Below are positions 8,193 through 21,908 of a stretch of DNA of 45,117 nucleotides, in pieces. The number at the start of each line of letters is the position of its first letter. Positions within the stretch are counted from its first letter, which is position 1. The notes under the pieces are model-generated. The model saw only the letters and a list, made by a program, of their open reading frames with translations. It ran no database searches and was not told the origin of the DNA. The DNA comes from Pantoea eucrina (lineage in GTDB: Bacteria; Pseudomonadota; Gammaproteobacteria; Enterobacterales; Enterobacteriaceae), in assembly GCF_002095385.1 (NCBI RefSeq), contig NZ_MIPP01000033.1:1-45117 (forward strand). Direction: 5' to 3'. The position numbers and the translations under genes were made by a program.

Positions 8193-10580
8193 TCAATCCC
8201 TCAAGGTTGCCTGGAATCGCTCTTTTAATGCTGCTACACATCTGGCAACGGTCGCAGCAATCTCCTCTTCTTCGAGTGTCCGGCTGGTATCCTGCAAAAT
8301 CAGGCTAATCGCAAGGCTCTTTTCGCCTTCGTTCACGCCTTTACCACGGTACACGTCAAACAAGTTTACGCCAACTACCTGATTTACGCCAACTTTCTTA
8401 CACTCTGCGATGATATCTGCTGCAGGGACGCTTTCTGCCACCACAACAGCGATATCACGGCGGTTAGCCGGGAAGCGTGAAATCTCACGCGCGTCAGGCA
8501 GGACGCGGTCTGCAACCTTATTCCAAAGCAGTTCAAACACTAAGGTACGACCGTTGAGATCCAGCTTGCGTTCCAGCTCCGGGTGAACCACCCCGATAAA
8601 TCCGATTTGTTCATTGTCCAGCCAGATAGCCGCTGTTTGTCCGGGATGCAGCGCCGGATTGGCAGCCGCGCGGAATGAAATCGCTTCAGATTTGCCGGTT
8701 AATTCCAGCAGCGACTCTAAATCGCCTTTCAAATCATAGAAGTCAACCGGCTGACGCGCCAGATCCCAGTGCTCTTCGTCACGATGACCGCTGATTACGC
8801 CCGCCAGCATAAGATCCTGGCGAATGCCGAGATCGGCCTGCGTATCAGGCACAAAGCGCAGACCGCTCTCGAACAGGCGCACACGCCCCTGCTGGCGATT
8901 CTGGTTGTAAACCACTGAGCTGAGCAGACCGGTCCAGAGTGACAGGCGCATTGCTGACATATCGCTGGAGATAGGGCTTGGCAGGATAAGCGCCTCTTCC
9001 CCCGGATGCAGCAGCTGCTGCACTTTAGGATCGACAAAGCTGTAGGTGATCGCTTCCTGATAGCCTTTGTCTGTCAGCAGCGTTTTCGCCCGCTTCAGCG
9101 ACAGGCTGGCTTCACGATGCTGCGTCATAATCAGGCTGGCTTTTACCGGCACATCAGGGATGTTGTTGTAGCCGTAAACGCGGGCAACCTCTTCAACCAG
9201 ATCTTCCTCAATCGCCATATCAAAACGCCAGCTCGGTGCCACCGCTTTCCACTCGCCTTCGCCCTGCGTGACCTCGCAGCCGAGACGGGTCAGGATATCT
9301 GTCACCTGTTCGTCGGCGATAACGTGGCCAATCAGGCGATCGAGTTTTGTACGGCGCAGCGTAATCGTGGCGCGCGGCGGCAGTTTACAGGCATCAGTCT
9401 GATCGATAACCGGACCGGCTTCACCACCGCAGATATCCAGCAGCAGGCGGGTCGCACGTTCAATCGCTGTATGCTGCAGCGCCGGATCGACACCACGCTC
9501 ATAGCGATGTGACGCATCAGTATGCAGTCCGTGGCGGCGTGCGCGGCCGGTAATGGCCAGCGGATCAAAGTAGGCGCACTCAAACAGCACGTTACGTGTC
9601 GCTTCATTTACGCCTGAGTGCTCACCGCCAAAAATACCGCCCATCGCCAGCGCCTGCTGGTGATCGGCAATAACCAGCGTGTCATTCTGCAATTTTGCTT
9701 CGGTGCCATCCAGCAGGGTCAGCGTCTCATTCTCCTGCGCCATACGCACCACAATGCCGCCGCTGATGCGGTCGAGATCGAAGGCGTGCATCGGCTGACC
9801 CAGCTCAAGCAGCACATAGTTAGTGACATCGACCACCGGGTCAATTGAGCGAATGCCGCAGCGGCGCAGTTTCTCACGCATCCAGAGCGGCGTTTCAGCT
9901 TTGACATTGATACCTTTAATTACGCGTCCCAGGTAGCGCGGACAGGCATCGGTAGCGTCGATGCGGATCGGGAATGTATCGGTAATGGTCGCCGCAACCG
10001 GTTCTGCTGCAGGCGCCGTCAGCGGCAGTCCGTTAACCACGGCCACATCACGCGCCACGCCGGCGATGCTCAGGCAGTCCGCACGGTTTGGCGTCACGCT
10101 GATCTCGATAGTATTGTCATCCAGCTTCAGGTAGTCGCGAATGTCGCATCCTACTGGCGCATCGGCTGGCAGTTCGATAATACCGTTGTGATCGTCGGAA
10201 ATACCCAGCTCTGAGAAGGAGCAGAGCATGCCTTCAGAAGGCTCGCCGCGCAGTTTGGCCGCTTTGATTTTGAAATCACCTGGCAGTACGGCACCGACGG
10301 TAGCCACTGCCACTTTCAGTCCCTGGCGGCAATTAGGCGCGCCGCAGACGATATCCAGCAGGCGATCGCCACCGACATTAATTTTGGTTACGCGCAGTTT
10401 ATCCGCGTTCGGGTGCTGGCCGCACTCCACCACTTCACCCACGACTACGCCATGAAACGCGCCGGCAACGGGATCAACACCATCAACCTCAAGGCCTGCC
10501 ATGGTGATCTGTTCAGACAGCGCAGCGCTGTCCAGGGCTGGATTTACCCATTCGCGTAACCAGAGTTCACTGAATTTCAT
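8193..10580 (-). CDS. pheT: phenylalanyl-tRNA synthetase beta subunit
   Basis: Beta chain of the (alpha-beta)2 PheRS. Its 795 residues match the E. coli length exactly. In order: an N-terminal OB-fold tRNA-binding domain (roughly residues 40-150, [21 protein letters not shown]), the B3/B4 editing domain that hydrolyses Tyr-tRNA(Phe) (about 210-380), B5, the catalytic-like core, and a C-terminal anticodon-binding FDX-ACB domain ([14 protein letters not shown]). It starts 14 bases after pheS and is followed four bases later by ihfA, the conserved pheST-ihfA arrangement. Confidence 0.98.
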
Positions 10581-10594
10581 TGGATAACCTGCCC

Positions 10595-11605
<1,011 letters not shown>

Positions 11606-11651
11606 TCAGTTCTTGTTGGGATCCGGGATCCGATTAAGTCTCGCCAGAAAC

Positions 11652-11680
11652 AAAAAAGCCTCCACGAGGGAGGCTTTCAG
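11652..11680 (-). terminator. pheST attenuator terminator
   Basis: On the minus strand AAAGCCTCC pairs with GGAGGCTTT across a five-base loop and runs into six T residues (stem 11655-11677). It sits between the phenylalanine leader peptide and pheS, the position of the E. coli pheST attenuator. Ribosome stalling at the Phe codons of pheM should prevent this hairpin from forming. Confidence 0.85.
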
Positions 11681-11724
11681 CGCGATTTTTCGTTTCTTTT
11701 CTTATGCGCACAAGCCCCTGATGT

Positions 11725-11769
11725 TCAGGCGCTAAAGTAAAAAAAGAAACGGAAAAGAGCAGCGTGCAT
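11725..11769 (-). CDS. pheM: phenylalanyl-tRNA synthetase leader peptide
   Basis: A 14-codon reading frame, MHAALFRFFFYFSA, upstream of the attenuator. Five of the fourteen residues are phenylalanine, and the end RFFFYFS matches the E. coli PheM peptide. Shortage of charged tRNA(Phe) should stall the ribosome here and allow transcription into pheS and pheT. A weak AAGG lies about ten bases upstream of the ATG. Confidence 0.92.
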   Translation of the reverse strand: MHAALFRFFFYFSA

Positions 11770-11804
11770 GCTTGCATTACCTTGAGAAAATTAAAAACCG
11801 CCCT

Positions 11805-11833
11805 ATTGAAATGCCCGGCGGCGAAAATGTCAA
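11805..11833 (-). promoter_or_regulatory. candidate pheMST promoter
   Basis: On the minus strand a perfect -35 TTGACA (11828-11833) is followed after 17 bases by TTCAAT (11805-11810) as the -10. It lies between the rplT terminator and pheM, as expected for an independent pheMST promoter. Confidence 0.6.
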
Positions 11834-11854
11834 TCTTTTGCGTGAGTTGCAGGT

Positions 11855-11885
11855 AATAAAAAAGGGAGCAAGCTCCCTTTTTTAC
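11855..11885 (-). terminator. rplT terminator
   Basis: AAAAAAGGGAGC (11858-11869), two-base loop, GCTCCCTTTTTT (11872-11883): a perfect 12-bp stem ending in six T residues on either strand. It lies a few bases after the rplT stop codon and closes the thrS-infC-rpmI-rplT operon. Confidence 0.9.
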
Positions 11886-11890
11886 CTGAC

Positions 11891-12256
<366 letters not shown>

Positions 12257-12332
12257 TTAATCATATTCTGTTTTGCCGGTGCCCTGCTGGCGATAAGCCT
12301 TACAGCGCGACGGGCGAATTAAAAAAATTTAC

Positions 12333-15112
<2,780 letters not shown>

Positions 15113-15265
15113 TTTATATCCTTAAATTGCAGTGGTAAGCCACACGAAAGCCTACATGCAACACTGTGTTTGGTGTGTGTACCCGGCGTGATGTCAGACC
15201 CACATTGTCGGAATGACGCCAGGCGCATAAAGCGGCAAATATGATAACAGCTTTCACCCTGCAGC
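15113..15265 (-). promoter_or_regulatory. thrS leader, probable autoregulatory operator
   Basis: The minus-strand leader contains a small hairpin GTGG-CTTA-CCAC (15132-15143) next to a TTTCGTGTGG segment just upstream of the AAGGA site. This resembles the E. coli thrS operator, in which an anticodon-like CGU is bound by ThrS. A possible -10 (TTATCATATT) lies near 15240. The assignment is by resemblance and position; no folding was done. Confidence 0.4.
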
Positions 15266-15342
15266 AAAACCCGCCTTGCGGGCTAAGTCTAAGCAAACAC
15301 GAAAAAAAACCGCCGTGCAGCCTGAGCCGGACGGCGGTTTTC
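15266..15342 (-). terminator. tandem terminators after ydiY
   Basis: The first hairpin pairs AAAACCGCCGT with ACGGCGGTTTT (15306-15316 and 15331-15341) and leads into eight T residues on the minus strand. A second, smaller one (CCCGC-AAG-GCGGG, 15270-15282) is followed by TTTT. Together they separate ydiY transcription from the thrS promoter. Confidence 0.75.
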
Positions 15343-15353
15343 TGGTATGGCAG

Positions 15354-16115
15354 TTACATTGCGTAGGAGAGCTGAATCGTGGTTTTGGTATCGGTACGAT
15401 CGGGCGCGGACTCTGGCGGATTGTTGTTCCAGGTCACGTTGTAGCCCATCTTCAGCGCAAAGTGCTCATTGATGGCGACCTGCAGGGCCGTTTCTGAGTT
15501 CACCGTAGTATCTTCGCCGAAGCTGCTCAGCACGGATACACCCTGAATGAATTTCGTGGTATCCGTCAGCTGCCACTGATAGCTGACTGCGCCATAGCCC
15601 AGCGCTTTGGTCTCATGCCCGCCGTCGTGAAAGTCGTCGTAACGTACGCCCGGACCAAATTCCGCGCGCAGAGAGTGCACCGGACCGTTGAGGATCTGGC
15701 GACCATAACCGGCCGTCAGCACGTCGCGGGAATCGTAACCATTCAGACGATCGCTCAGCCAGCTGGCCTGACCAAACAGATAATCAGCGCTGTTCATGTT
15801 GTAGCGGCTGCGGCCACCGATATTGTAGGTTTCAGATGAACGCTCATCGTTGGATGAGGTGTTCGCCGCGTTGCCCCACAGGCTGTAAGCCGTTGAGGTC
15901 TGATACCAGGTCATGCTGGTTGAAGCCGTCAGCGAAGAGCTGGTGGTATTACCGGTTTGCGCCAGGTAACCGGCTGATGCGCTGCCTTCAAACGGCTGTT
16001 TGGCCGTTGAAGGATCATCCATTGAGGTGAAGACAGCGTTATCAGCAAAAGCCTGGTGACAAAATGCTCCGGCAGAGAGCAGAAAAATAGCGGACAGCTT
16101 ATTAAGAACTTTCAT
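15354..16115 (-). CDS. ydiY: DUF481 outer-membrane beta-barrel protein, YdiY type
   Basis: DUF481 (salt-induced outer membrane protein) family, 253 residues from the ATG at 16115. A signal peptide (residues 1-24, ending AFA) precedes the mature start DNAVFTSMDDPSTAKQPFEG, which closely matches E. coli YdiY. The remainder is alternating polar/aromatic strands ending in an aromatic-rich TIQLSYAM, typical of a small barrel. Its biochemical role is unknown. The ATG has no clear ribosome-binding site; a TTG at 16175 would add 20 residues before the signal peptide and is unlikely. In E. coli pfkB lies upstream; here it is absent. Confidence 0.88.
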   Translation of the reverse strand: MKVLNKLSAIFLLSAGAFCHQAFADNAVFTSMDDPSTAKQPFEGSASAGYLAQTGNTTSSSLTASTSMTWYQTSTAYSLWGNAANTSSNDERSSETYNIGGRSRYNMNSADYLFGQASWLSDRLNGYDSRDVLTAGYGRQILNGPVHSLRAEFGPGVRYDDFHDGGHETKALGYGAVSYQWQLTDTTKFIQGVSVLSSFGEDTTVNSETALQVAINEHFALKMGYNVTWNNNPPESAPDRTDTKTTIQLSYAM

Positions 16116-16431
16116 TAAAGGGTGATCCGTGCGGCAATTTAAAAACAGGTGAGTCTGCAGCGTTTTTACCGGCAATCAATGCAATTTACTGTAAGTTTTG
16201 TAAAAAATTATGAGGCGGCATCAGGCCGTTCCCTGCATCAACCAGCATGATACGTTGCAGACGCGTTCACTAACGGCGCGCATTATAGGTGCCGTTCAGA
16301 GAAATAACAGCCCGCAATTATCAGGAATTTTGCCGCTGCTGACACAGCCTTACGCTGCAACTGAACAAAATTCGCTCTCAGCTGTGGGGTGGACTACGCT
16401 GAAATCTGTTTGGTTACAGTGAGGTGAGAAA
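16116..16431. other. divergent promoter region between ydiY and ydiZ
   Basis: These 316 bases separate the divergent ydiY and ydiZ genes and must contain both promoters. I see no confident -35/-10 pair, hairpin or additional reading frame with a ribosome-binding site. The E. coli gene at this position, pfkB, is missing with no recognisable remnant. Confidence 0.5.
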
Positions 16432-16722
16432 ATGAGCACGCTGGACGTTATGAGTTACGTTGTCACTTTCCACTATCAGGAGTCGGGGCTAAGCGATCTT
16501 CAATCGCTGACCAGCGCTATGGTCAATAGCGGATATAGCACCACCCTGCACGATGCTGAAGGACATCCGCATGAACTGGGAACCAACAGCTTCGGCATTG
16601 TCAGCACGCTGACGCCTGAAGCGGTTTCGGAGCAGGCTGCGCGTATTGCAGAGGTGGCATTGCATCAGTCTCCGCAGACAAAGGTTACAACGCTGCAGCA
16701 ATTTTTGCAGAACCCTGTCTGA
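16432..16722 (+). CDS. ydiZ: small YdiZ protein, GhoS-like
   Basis: A 96-residue protein at the position of E. coli ydiZ (before yniA). Its centre, SYVVTFHYQES...HELGTNSFGIVSTLT, resembles from memory the GhoS fold family (the antitoxin endoribonuclease of the type V GhoT/GhoS system: TYVVSFDYP...QLNENSFAITTSL). No GhoT-like small membrane toxin is next to it, so an antitoxin role is not supported by context. GAGGTGAGAAA directly precedes the ATG. It could simply be a stand-alone RNA-binding or ferredoxin-like protein. Confidence 0.75.
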   Translation: MSTLDVMSYVVTFHYQESGLSDLQSLTSAMVNSGYSTTLHDAEGHPHELGTNSFGIVSTLTPEAVSEQAARIAEVALHQSPQTKVTTLQQFLQNPV

Positions 16723-16800
16723 GGCCGCCGGTAAAACTGGCCTTGCCTATTTTTTGCGCGCTACAATTGCAGCGATATCGCGATTAACGAGGAGCCCGCC

Positions 16801-17694
16801 ATGTGGTCAGCCATCAGCCGCCTGTTAAGCGAACAGACTCAGCCAGCAGAGATTACGCAGCGCGAGCCCCTGCCCGGCGGGGATATCCATCCCGCCTGGC
16901 GTATCCGCTACGGCGATCTGGATGTCTTCGTCAAGTGCAACACCCATGACCGGCTGGACCTGTTCCGCTGGGAGGCCGATCAGCTCAGTCTGCTGGCGCG
17001 CACGCAGACAGTCCGGGTGCCGACCGTCTACGGCGTCGGCAGCACGCGCGACGCCAGTTTTCTTCTGCTGGAGTATATTCCGCCGCAGCCGCTCAGCGCG
17101 GAAGCGGGTTATCAGCTCGGGCAGCAGCTGGCGCGCCTGCATCAATGGAGTGAGCAGCGCCAGTTCGGACTCGATTTCGATAATAATATTACCACTACCC
17201 TGCAGCCCAATAGCTGGCTGCGGCGCTGGTCGCTGTTTTTTGCGGAGCAGCGTATCGGCTGGCAGCTGCAGCTGGCAGCGGAACGCGGTGTAACCTATGG
17301 TGACATGAATCAGATTATTGACAGCGTTCAGCAGGCGCTGGCTCATCATCATCCGCAGCCTTCGCTACTGCATGGCGATCTCTGGCCTGCCAACTGTGCA
17401 GATAGCAGCAGCGGGCCATGGATTTTCGATCCTGCCTGCTACTGGGGTGACCGCGAATGCGACCTGGCGATGCTGAGTTATTACCATGAACTGCCGCGTG
17501 AGATCATGCAGGGCTATCACGCAGAGTGGCCGCTGGCAGAGGGATTTTCGCAACGCCAGCCTGTATATCAGCTCTATTACCTGCTGAACCGCGCGAACGT
17601 TTTTTCCGGCCAGTGGCAGGAGGAGGCGCAGTTTGCCGTCAGTCAGCTGCTTAGCGACGACAAACTGGCGCAGGATCGGGCCAGACCGGCCTGA
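16801..17694 (+). CDS. yniA: fructosamine kinase-family protein YniA
   Basis: Member of the fructosamine/ketosamine-3-kinase family (APH kinase fold), cytosolic, 297 residues. The ATP-binding lysine is Lys45 (VFVKC); the catalytic loop HGDLWPAN spans 191-198 with Asp193 and Asn198; and the metal-binding Asp210 is in FDPACYWGDRECDLAM. The family repairs glycated proteins or phosphorylates sugar amines; the substrate of YniA is not established. GAGGAG precedes the ATG. It converges on yniB with four bases between the stops. Confidence 0.92.
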   Translation: MWSAISRLLSEQTQPAEITQREPLPGGDIHPAWRIRYGDLDVFVKCNTHDRLDLFRWEADQLSLLARTQTVRVPTVYGVGSTRDASFLLLEYIPPQPLSAEAGYQLGQQLARLHQWSEQRQFGLDFDNNITTTLQPNSWLRRWSLFFAEQRIGWQLQLAAERGVTYGDMNQIIDSVQQALAHHHPQPSLLHGDLWPANCADSSSGPWIFDPACYWGDRECDLAMLSYYHELPREIMQGYHAEWPLAEGFSQRQPVYQLYYLLNRANVFSGQWQEEAQFAVSQLLSDDKLAQDRARPA

Positions 17695-17698
17695 TGAT

Positions 17699-18235
17699 TT
17701 AAAGCATGCCCAGCAGCGTCAGTAAAAAGTAGCCGGCAACAGCAATAATTACTGGCAGGATATAGAGCGGAAAAATCTGCAGCAGAATAGTGTGGTGCGG
17801 GACGCGGATTTTTTCCTCAAGCTGCGCGCGCGTGCGGCCTTCGCTGCCCTTTGCCTGCTCCAGAATCAGCTGATCTTCAATGCCCTCTTTAACATGCCGC
17901 GACTGGCGCCACATGCGCGCACCCGATGCCTGTAAAGCCATGCCGATGAAAATCAGCGCATAAACGATCCAGAAACCGATATTTGCCCCGCCGTGAAAAT
18001 CGGGCACCGGCGAGTTGTGCCAGAACGGATTGAGAAACGACGTATTGAACTTAAGCATGTCCACCATGACATGGATAAAATCCAGCAATACGGCATCCAG
18101 TCCGGGCTGCTTTACGCTGTGCTGATATAAATAACCGAGCATGGAAACAATTGTCGACAGCAGTGCCGGAATGAAAATGATCCAGCCAGCCACGCGCTTA
18201 AGGATGGCGACCTGGCCAGCCTGTTGGTATGTCAT
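17699..18235 (-). CDS. yniB: inner-membrane protein YniB
   Basis: A 178-residue membrane protein matching E. coli YniB in length, order and sequence (MTYQQAGQVAILKR at the start, LQIFPLYILPVIIAVAGYFLLTLLGML at the end). About three hydrophobic segments: near residues 13-34, 85-105 and 150-175. Function unknown. A longer frame starting at 18382 exists, but the ATG at 18235 has a TAGGGAAG site and matches the family. Confidence 0.9.
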   Translation of the reverse strand: MTYQQAGQVAILKRVAGWIIFIPALLSTIVSMLGYLYQHSVKQPGLDAVLLDFIHVMVDMLKFNTSFLNPFWHNSPVPDFHGGANIGFWIVYALIFIGMALQASGARMWRQSRHVKEGIEDQLILEQAKGSEGRTRAQLEEKIRVPHHTILLQIFPLYILPVIIAVAGYFLLTLLGML

Positions 18236-18380
18236 GCAGACTTCCCTATACAGATAATTATTTTGCCCTAAGTCTACCTGCAGTCGGCGATTTTTTCCTG
18301 AAAAATGCGTTACCTGTCGCGTCCTTGTTTTCGCACTCTGGCGTGATAAGGTGGCGCAAACCGCTAAGAAGGATATTGTC

Positions 18381-19049
18381 ATGCGCTATCGTCGTCCGGT
18401 GTACGCCGCTATTTTTGATATGGATGGTTTACTGATTGATTCTGAACCGCTGTGGGATCAGGCTGAGATGGAGGTACTGGCAAGCCTTGGCGTTGACGTC
18501 AGTCGTCGCGCGGAGCTGCCTGACACGCTTGGCCTGCGCATCGATCAGACCGTACGCATGTGGTATGAGGCACAGCCGTGGCAGGGTGCGACTCAGGCCG
18601 ACGTCACGGCGCGTATTATCGATCGTACGCTATCGCTGATCGAAGCGCAGCAGCCGCTGCTGCCCGGTGTCGATCAGGCGCTGCAGCTCTGTCAGCAGCA
18701 GGGGCTGCGGATTGCGCTCGCTTCCGCTTCGCCGCTGGCCATGCTGGAGCGGGTGCTGGAGATGTTCCGGCTGCGGCCCTGCTTTTCCGCCCTCGCCTCC
18801 GCTGAAGCGCTGCCGCTGAGCAAACCTCATCCGCAGGTCTATCTGAATGCGGCAGCGGCGCTTGATATCGATCCGCTTAACTGTGTGGCGCTGGAAGACT
18901 CCTTCAACGGCATGATCGCCTGTAAAGCGGCGCGCATGCGTTCTATTGTGGTGCCTGCGGCTGCACACTACGCGGATGCCCGCTGGGCGCTGGCAGAAGT
19001 GCGGCTGCCGAGCCTGACGGAACTGCGCGCAGAGCATCTGTTTAACTGA
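18381..19049 (+). CDS. hxpB: hexitol phosphatase HxpB (HAD superfamily)
   Basis: HAD phosphatase formerly YniC, active on 2-deoxyglucose 6-phosphate and hexitol phosphates. The nucleophile and general acid are Asp13 and Asp15 in FDMDGLL; motif II is ASASPL; the lysine is in SKPHPQVY; the acidic motif IV is ALEDSFNGM. The 222-residue length equals that of E. coli HxpB when the ATG at 18381 is used, which has an AAGGAT site; an upstream GTG would add ten residues. It diverges from yniB across 145 bp. Confidence 0.94.
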   Translation: MRYRRPVYAAIFDMDGLLIDSEPLWDQAEMEVLASLGVDVSRRAELPDTLGLRIDQTVRMWYEAQPWQGATQADVTARIIDRTLSLIEAQQPLLPGVDQALQLCQQQGLRIALASASPLAMLERVLEMFRLRPCFSALASAEALPLSKPHPQVYLNAAAALDIDPLNCVALEDSFNGMIACKAARMRSIVVPAAAHYADARWALAEVRLPSLTELRAEHLFN

Positions 19050-19151
19050 CCGCAGGGTGTATGGCGCAGTCTGATACAGCGGTCAGCCAGCGCGAAAATA
19101 ATTCACTCTTCGTTACAGCGTCACCGTTCTCATTTACTGGATAAATCCCTA

Positions 19152-19171
19152 TACTGGATGCATTGACAGTT
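19152..19171 (+). promoter_or_regulatory. LexA box upstream of ydjM
   Basis: TACTGGATGCATTGACAGTT has CTG and CAG separated by exactly ten bases, flanked by TA and TT, fitting the LexA consensus TACTG-N10-CAGTA. It ends 18 bases before the ydjM ATG. E. coli ydjM is a known LexA-regulated gene. Confidence 0.85.
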
Positions 19172-19189
19172 TTGTATCCGGATTTAATC

Positions 19190-19774
19190 ATGACGGCCGA
19201 AGGCCATGTAATTTTTGCTATCGCCAGCGCTATTTTTGCCAAGCGTGCTGAGCTGACACCGGTTCTGGCTGCGGCGGACTGGTGGCATCTGGTTCCCGCT
19301 ACGCTGCTGACCTGCCTGCTGCCGGATATCGACCACCCCCGATCCACGCTGGGCCAGCGTTTTCGCTGGCTCTCTCAGCCCATCGCGCGGGCGTTTGGAC
19401 ATCGCGGTTTTACCCACAGTTTGCTGGCAGTGGCTATCAGCCTGTGGCTGTTTAAAGTGAACGTGCCGGCAGACTGGTTTCTGCCGGCGGATGTGCTGCA
19501 GGGACTGACGCTGGGCTACCTGAGCCATATCGTGGCTGACATGCTGACGCCAGCTGGCGTTCCGCTGCTGTGGCCCTGCCGCTGGCGCTTTCGTCTGCCT
19601 ATTCTCAGAAGCCAGAGCGGTAATCAGCTGGAGCGGATACTTTGTCTGGGACTGGTGGTTGCGGCGCTCTGGTTTCCGGCTGGCATGCCTGATTTTGGTG
19701 CAAACGGCTGGCCGCAGCAGCTGTTTGATACACTGCAATCCAGCGTGAACCGGTTAATTAATCCGCTAAACGGA
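19190..19774 (+). CDS. ydjM: inner-membrane protein YdjM, SOS-induced hydrolase family
   Basis: YdjM/LexA-binding inner membrane metal-dependent hydrolase family (DUF457). Conserved metal-binding-type blocks: N-terminal MTAEGHVIFAI, LLPDIDHPRSTLG, FGHRGFTHSLLA and GYLSHIVADMLTPAGVPLLWP. Several membrane segments. The start is the ATG at 19190, giving the usual family N-terminus; 195 residues or close to it, against 196 in E. coli. The gene is regulated by DNA damage through the LexA box just upstream. Its biochemical activity is not known. The coding end lies at 19777 if the stop codon is included. Confidence 0.9.
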
Positions 19775-19802
19775 TAATAATTACGCCATATTAAACAAAA
19801 AG

Positions 19803-19828
19803 TTATAACCCATACTTTTTGGGTATAA
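19803..19828. repeat. imperfect dyad upstream of tcyP
   Basis: TTATAACCC (19803-19811) and GGGTATAA (19821-19828) are complementary apart from one extra A, with a T-rich loop. It lies about 105 bp upstream of the tcyP start. It may be an operator or a hairpin; no family is recognised. Confidence 0.3.
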
Positions 19829-19934
19829 GCCTGCACTTAATTGTGCTGCTAACATCCCTGACATTCTCTGATAGAAATTTACGTTACGCTATGCCGCCTG
19901 CACTTTGCAGGACGGCATCTTTCTGGAGTTAAGT

Positions 19935-21326
19935 ATGGATTTCCCTCTTATTATCAACATAGTGGTCTTTGCCGCTCTGCTGGTGCTGCTTAACCGCATT
20001 GGCAACCAGAGCTGGAGCCTGTCAAAGCGCGTACTGACCGGCCTGGTGCTGGGCGTGCTGTTTGGCCTGGCGCTTCAGGCGGTTTATGGCGAAAACAGCG
20101 CAGTGGTTAAGGATTCGATCGGCTGGTTTAATCTGGTCGGTAATGGCTATGTACAGCTGCTGCAGATGATTGTTATGCCGCTGGTATTCGCCTCAATACT
20201 GAGCGCGGTGGCGCGTCTGCATAACGCCTCCTCGCTGGGCAAAATCAGCGTGCTGACCATCGGTGTACTGCTGTTTACCACGGCTATCTCCGCGCTGGTC
20301 GGCGTGATGGTGACCGGCCTCTTCCACCTCAGCGCTGAAGGGCTGGTGCAGGGTGCGCAGGAGACCGCGCGTCTGAATGCTATTCAGAGCAACTATGCGG
20401 GTAAAGTCGCAGATCTCAGCACGCCGCAGCTGCTGCTCTCTTTCATCCCTAAAAACCCGTTTGCCGATCTGGCAGGCGCGAACCCGACCTCCATTATCAG
20501 TGTCGTTATCTTTGCTGCTTTCCTCGGCGTCGCTGCACTGCATCTGCTGCGCGATGATAAAGTGAAAGGTGAACGCGTACTGGCGGCGATTGATACGCTG
20601 CAGTCCTGGGTGATGAAACTGGTGCGCCTGATCATGAAGCTGACGCCATATGGCGTACTGGCTCTGATGACCAAAGTGGTCGCCGGCTCTAACCTGCACG
20701 ATATCGTTAAGCTGGGCAGCTTTGTTCTCGCCTCCTATCTTGGCCTTGCGATTATGTTTGGCGTGCATGCGCTGTTGCTGTCGATCAACGGCATCAATCC
20801 GCTGCGCTTCTTCCGCAAAGTATGGCCGGTGATCACTTTCGCTTTCACCAGCCGCTCCAGCGCGGCCAGCATTCCGCTGAATGTGGAAACGCAGACGCGC
20901 CGTCTCGGCGTGCCGGAAGCGATTGCCAGCTTTTCCGCCTCCTTCGGTGCCACAATTGGTCAGAACGGCTGTGCCGGACTCTATCCGACAATGCTGGCCG
21001 TGATGGTTGCTCCTACTGTCGGTATTAACCCGTTTGATCCGGTCTGGATCGCCACGCTGGTCGGGATCGTCACCCTGAGTTCCGCTGGCGTAGCCGGTGT
21101 GGGCGGCGGTGCTACCTTTGCTGCGCTGATTGTGCTGCCGGCAATGGGGCTGCCGGTGACGCTGGTCGCGCTGCTGATTTCCATTGAGCCGCTGATTGAT
21201 ATGGGCCGTACCGCGCTCAACGTGAACGGCTCAATGACGGCCGGTTCGCTGACCAGCCGCTGGCTGGGTCAGACCGACAAAAAAATTCTGGAGAGCGATG
21301 AGCACGCCGAACTGGCGCATCGCTAA
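19935..21326 (+). CDS. tcyP: L-cystine/H+ (Na+) symporter TcyP
   Basis: DAACS-family (dicarboxylate/amino acid:cation symporter) cystine importer, formerly YdjN, 463 residues from the ATG at 19935. Multiple membrane segments plus family motifs: [20 protein letters not shown], the serine-rich re-entrant hairpin [28 protein letters not shown] and [16 protein letters not shown] near the end. It imports cystine as a sulfur source and in E. coli is controlled by CysB. GGAGTTAAGT precedes the ATG; an upstream in-frame ATG would add ten residues and is disfavoured by alignment. Confidence 0.95.
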   Translation: MDFPLIINIVVFAALLVLLNRIGNQSWSLSKRVLTGLVLGVLFGLALQAVYGENSAVVKDSIGWFNLVGNGYVQLLQMIVMPLVFASILSAVARLHNASSLGKISVLTIGVLLFTTAISALVGVMVTGLFHLSAEGLVQGAQETARLNAIQSNYAGKVADLSTPQLLLSFIPKNPFADLAGANPTSIISVVIFAAFLGVAALHLLRDDKVKGERVLAAIDTLQSWVMKLVRLIMKLTPYGVLALMTKVVAGSNLHDIVKLGSFVLASYLGLAIMFGVHALLLSINGINPLRFFRKVWPVITFAFTSRSSAASIPLNVETQTRRLGVPEAIASFSASFGATIGQNGCAGLYPTMLAVMVAPTVGINPFDPVWIATLVGIVTLSSAGVAGVGGGATFAALIVLPAMGLPVTLVALLISIEPLIDMGRTALNVNGSMTAGSLTSRWLGQTDKKILESDEHAELAHR

Positions 21327-21343
21327 GCGCTGACTTCAGCATG

Positions 21344-21375
21344 AAAAAGGGCCCGTCTCAGACGGGCCCTTTTTT
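21344..21375. terminator. bidirectional terminator between tcyP and osmE
   Basis: GGGCCCGTC (21349-21357), loop TCA, GACGGGCCC (21361-21369), with five A before and six T after the stem, so it can serve both the forward tcyP and the reverse osmE transcripts. Confidence 0.92.
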
Positions 21376-21391
21376 ATTCAGCAAAAAAGAG

Positions 21392-21727
21392 TTACTGCGC
21401 AACCTGCGGATCGGTGTCGTACTCTTTGCAGCTCTGGAAGCCGTAGTTCATCACGCGACCGGTATCGTTGTAGCTGACAAAATAGGTCTGCATTTTGCCA
21501 TCGCGCTCGCCGATAACGTAAGTCTGGCAGGTGCCACGCGCGTGCGCCATGGTCACTTCGGTCGAAGCCGGACCCGCAATCTGACGCACCTGTTCACGCG
21601 TCATGCCTTTTTTAACATCTTTTACCACCGGTTTGGTGACATAACTTTCCGCGCGATCGTAAGTGGTACAACCAGACAGAGCAGCCAGCGTCATAGCGGC
21701 AGCGATACATCCCAGCACTTTATTCAT
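21392..21727 (-). CDS. osmE: osmotically inducible lipoprotein OsmE
   Basis: SmpA/OmlA-fold outer-membrane lipoprotein of 111 residues. The lipobox LSGC places the lipidated residue at Cys20. The mature part carries [19 protein letters not shown] and [17 protein letters not shown], nearly identical to E. coli OsmE. GAGGAAC precedes the ATG at 21727; a longer in-frame start would place 31 residues before the signal peptide. In E. coli it is induced by high osmolarity and in stationary phase. Confidence 0.94.
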   Translation of the reverse strand: MNKVLGCIAAAMTLAALSGCTTYDRAESYVTKPVVKDVKKGMTREQVRQIAGPASTEVTMAHARGTCQTYVIGERDGKMQTYFVSYNDTGRVMNYGFQSCKEYDTDPQVAQ

Positions 21728-21908
21728 TTTTTGTTCCTCATACTTTGTCCATGTCGGAATAAGCCTGGAACACAAATTCAGATTTATCAACCTGGTGGCG
21801 ACGCTTTTAGATGCGTTCATCGCAATATATCCGGAGTAAAAAAGCTGTGCTGCTGCGCCCTGCTCCGTATAATCGCGCGGTTAACTTTTTACCCGGCTCA
21901 GAGGCCCC

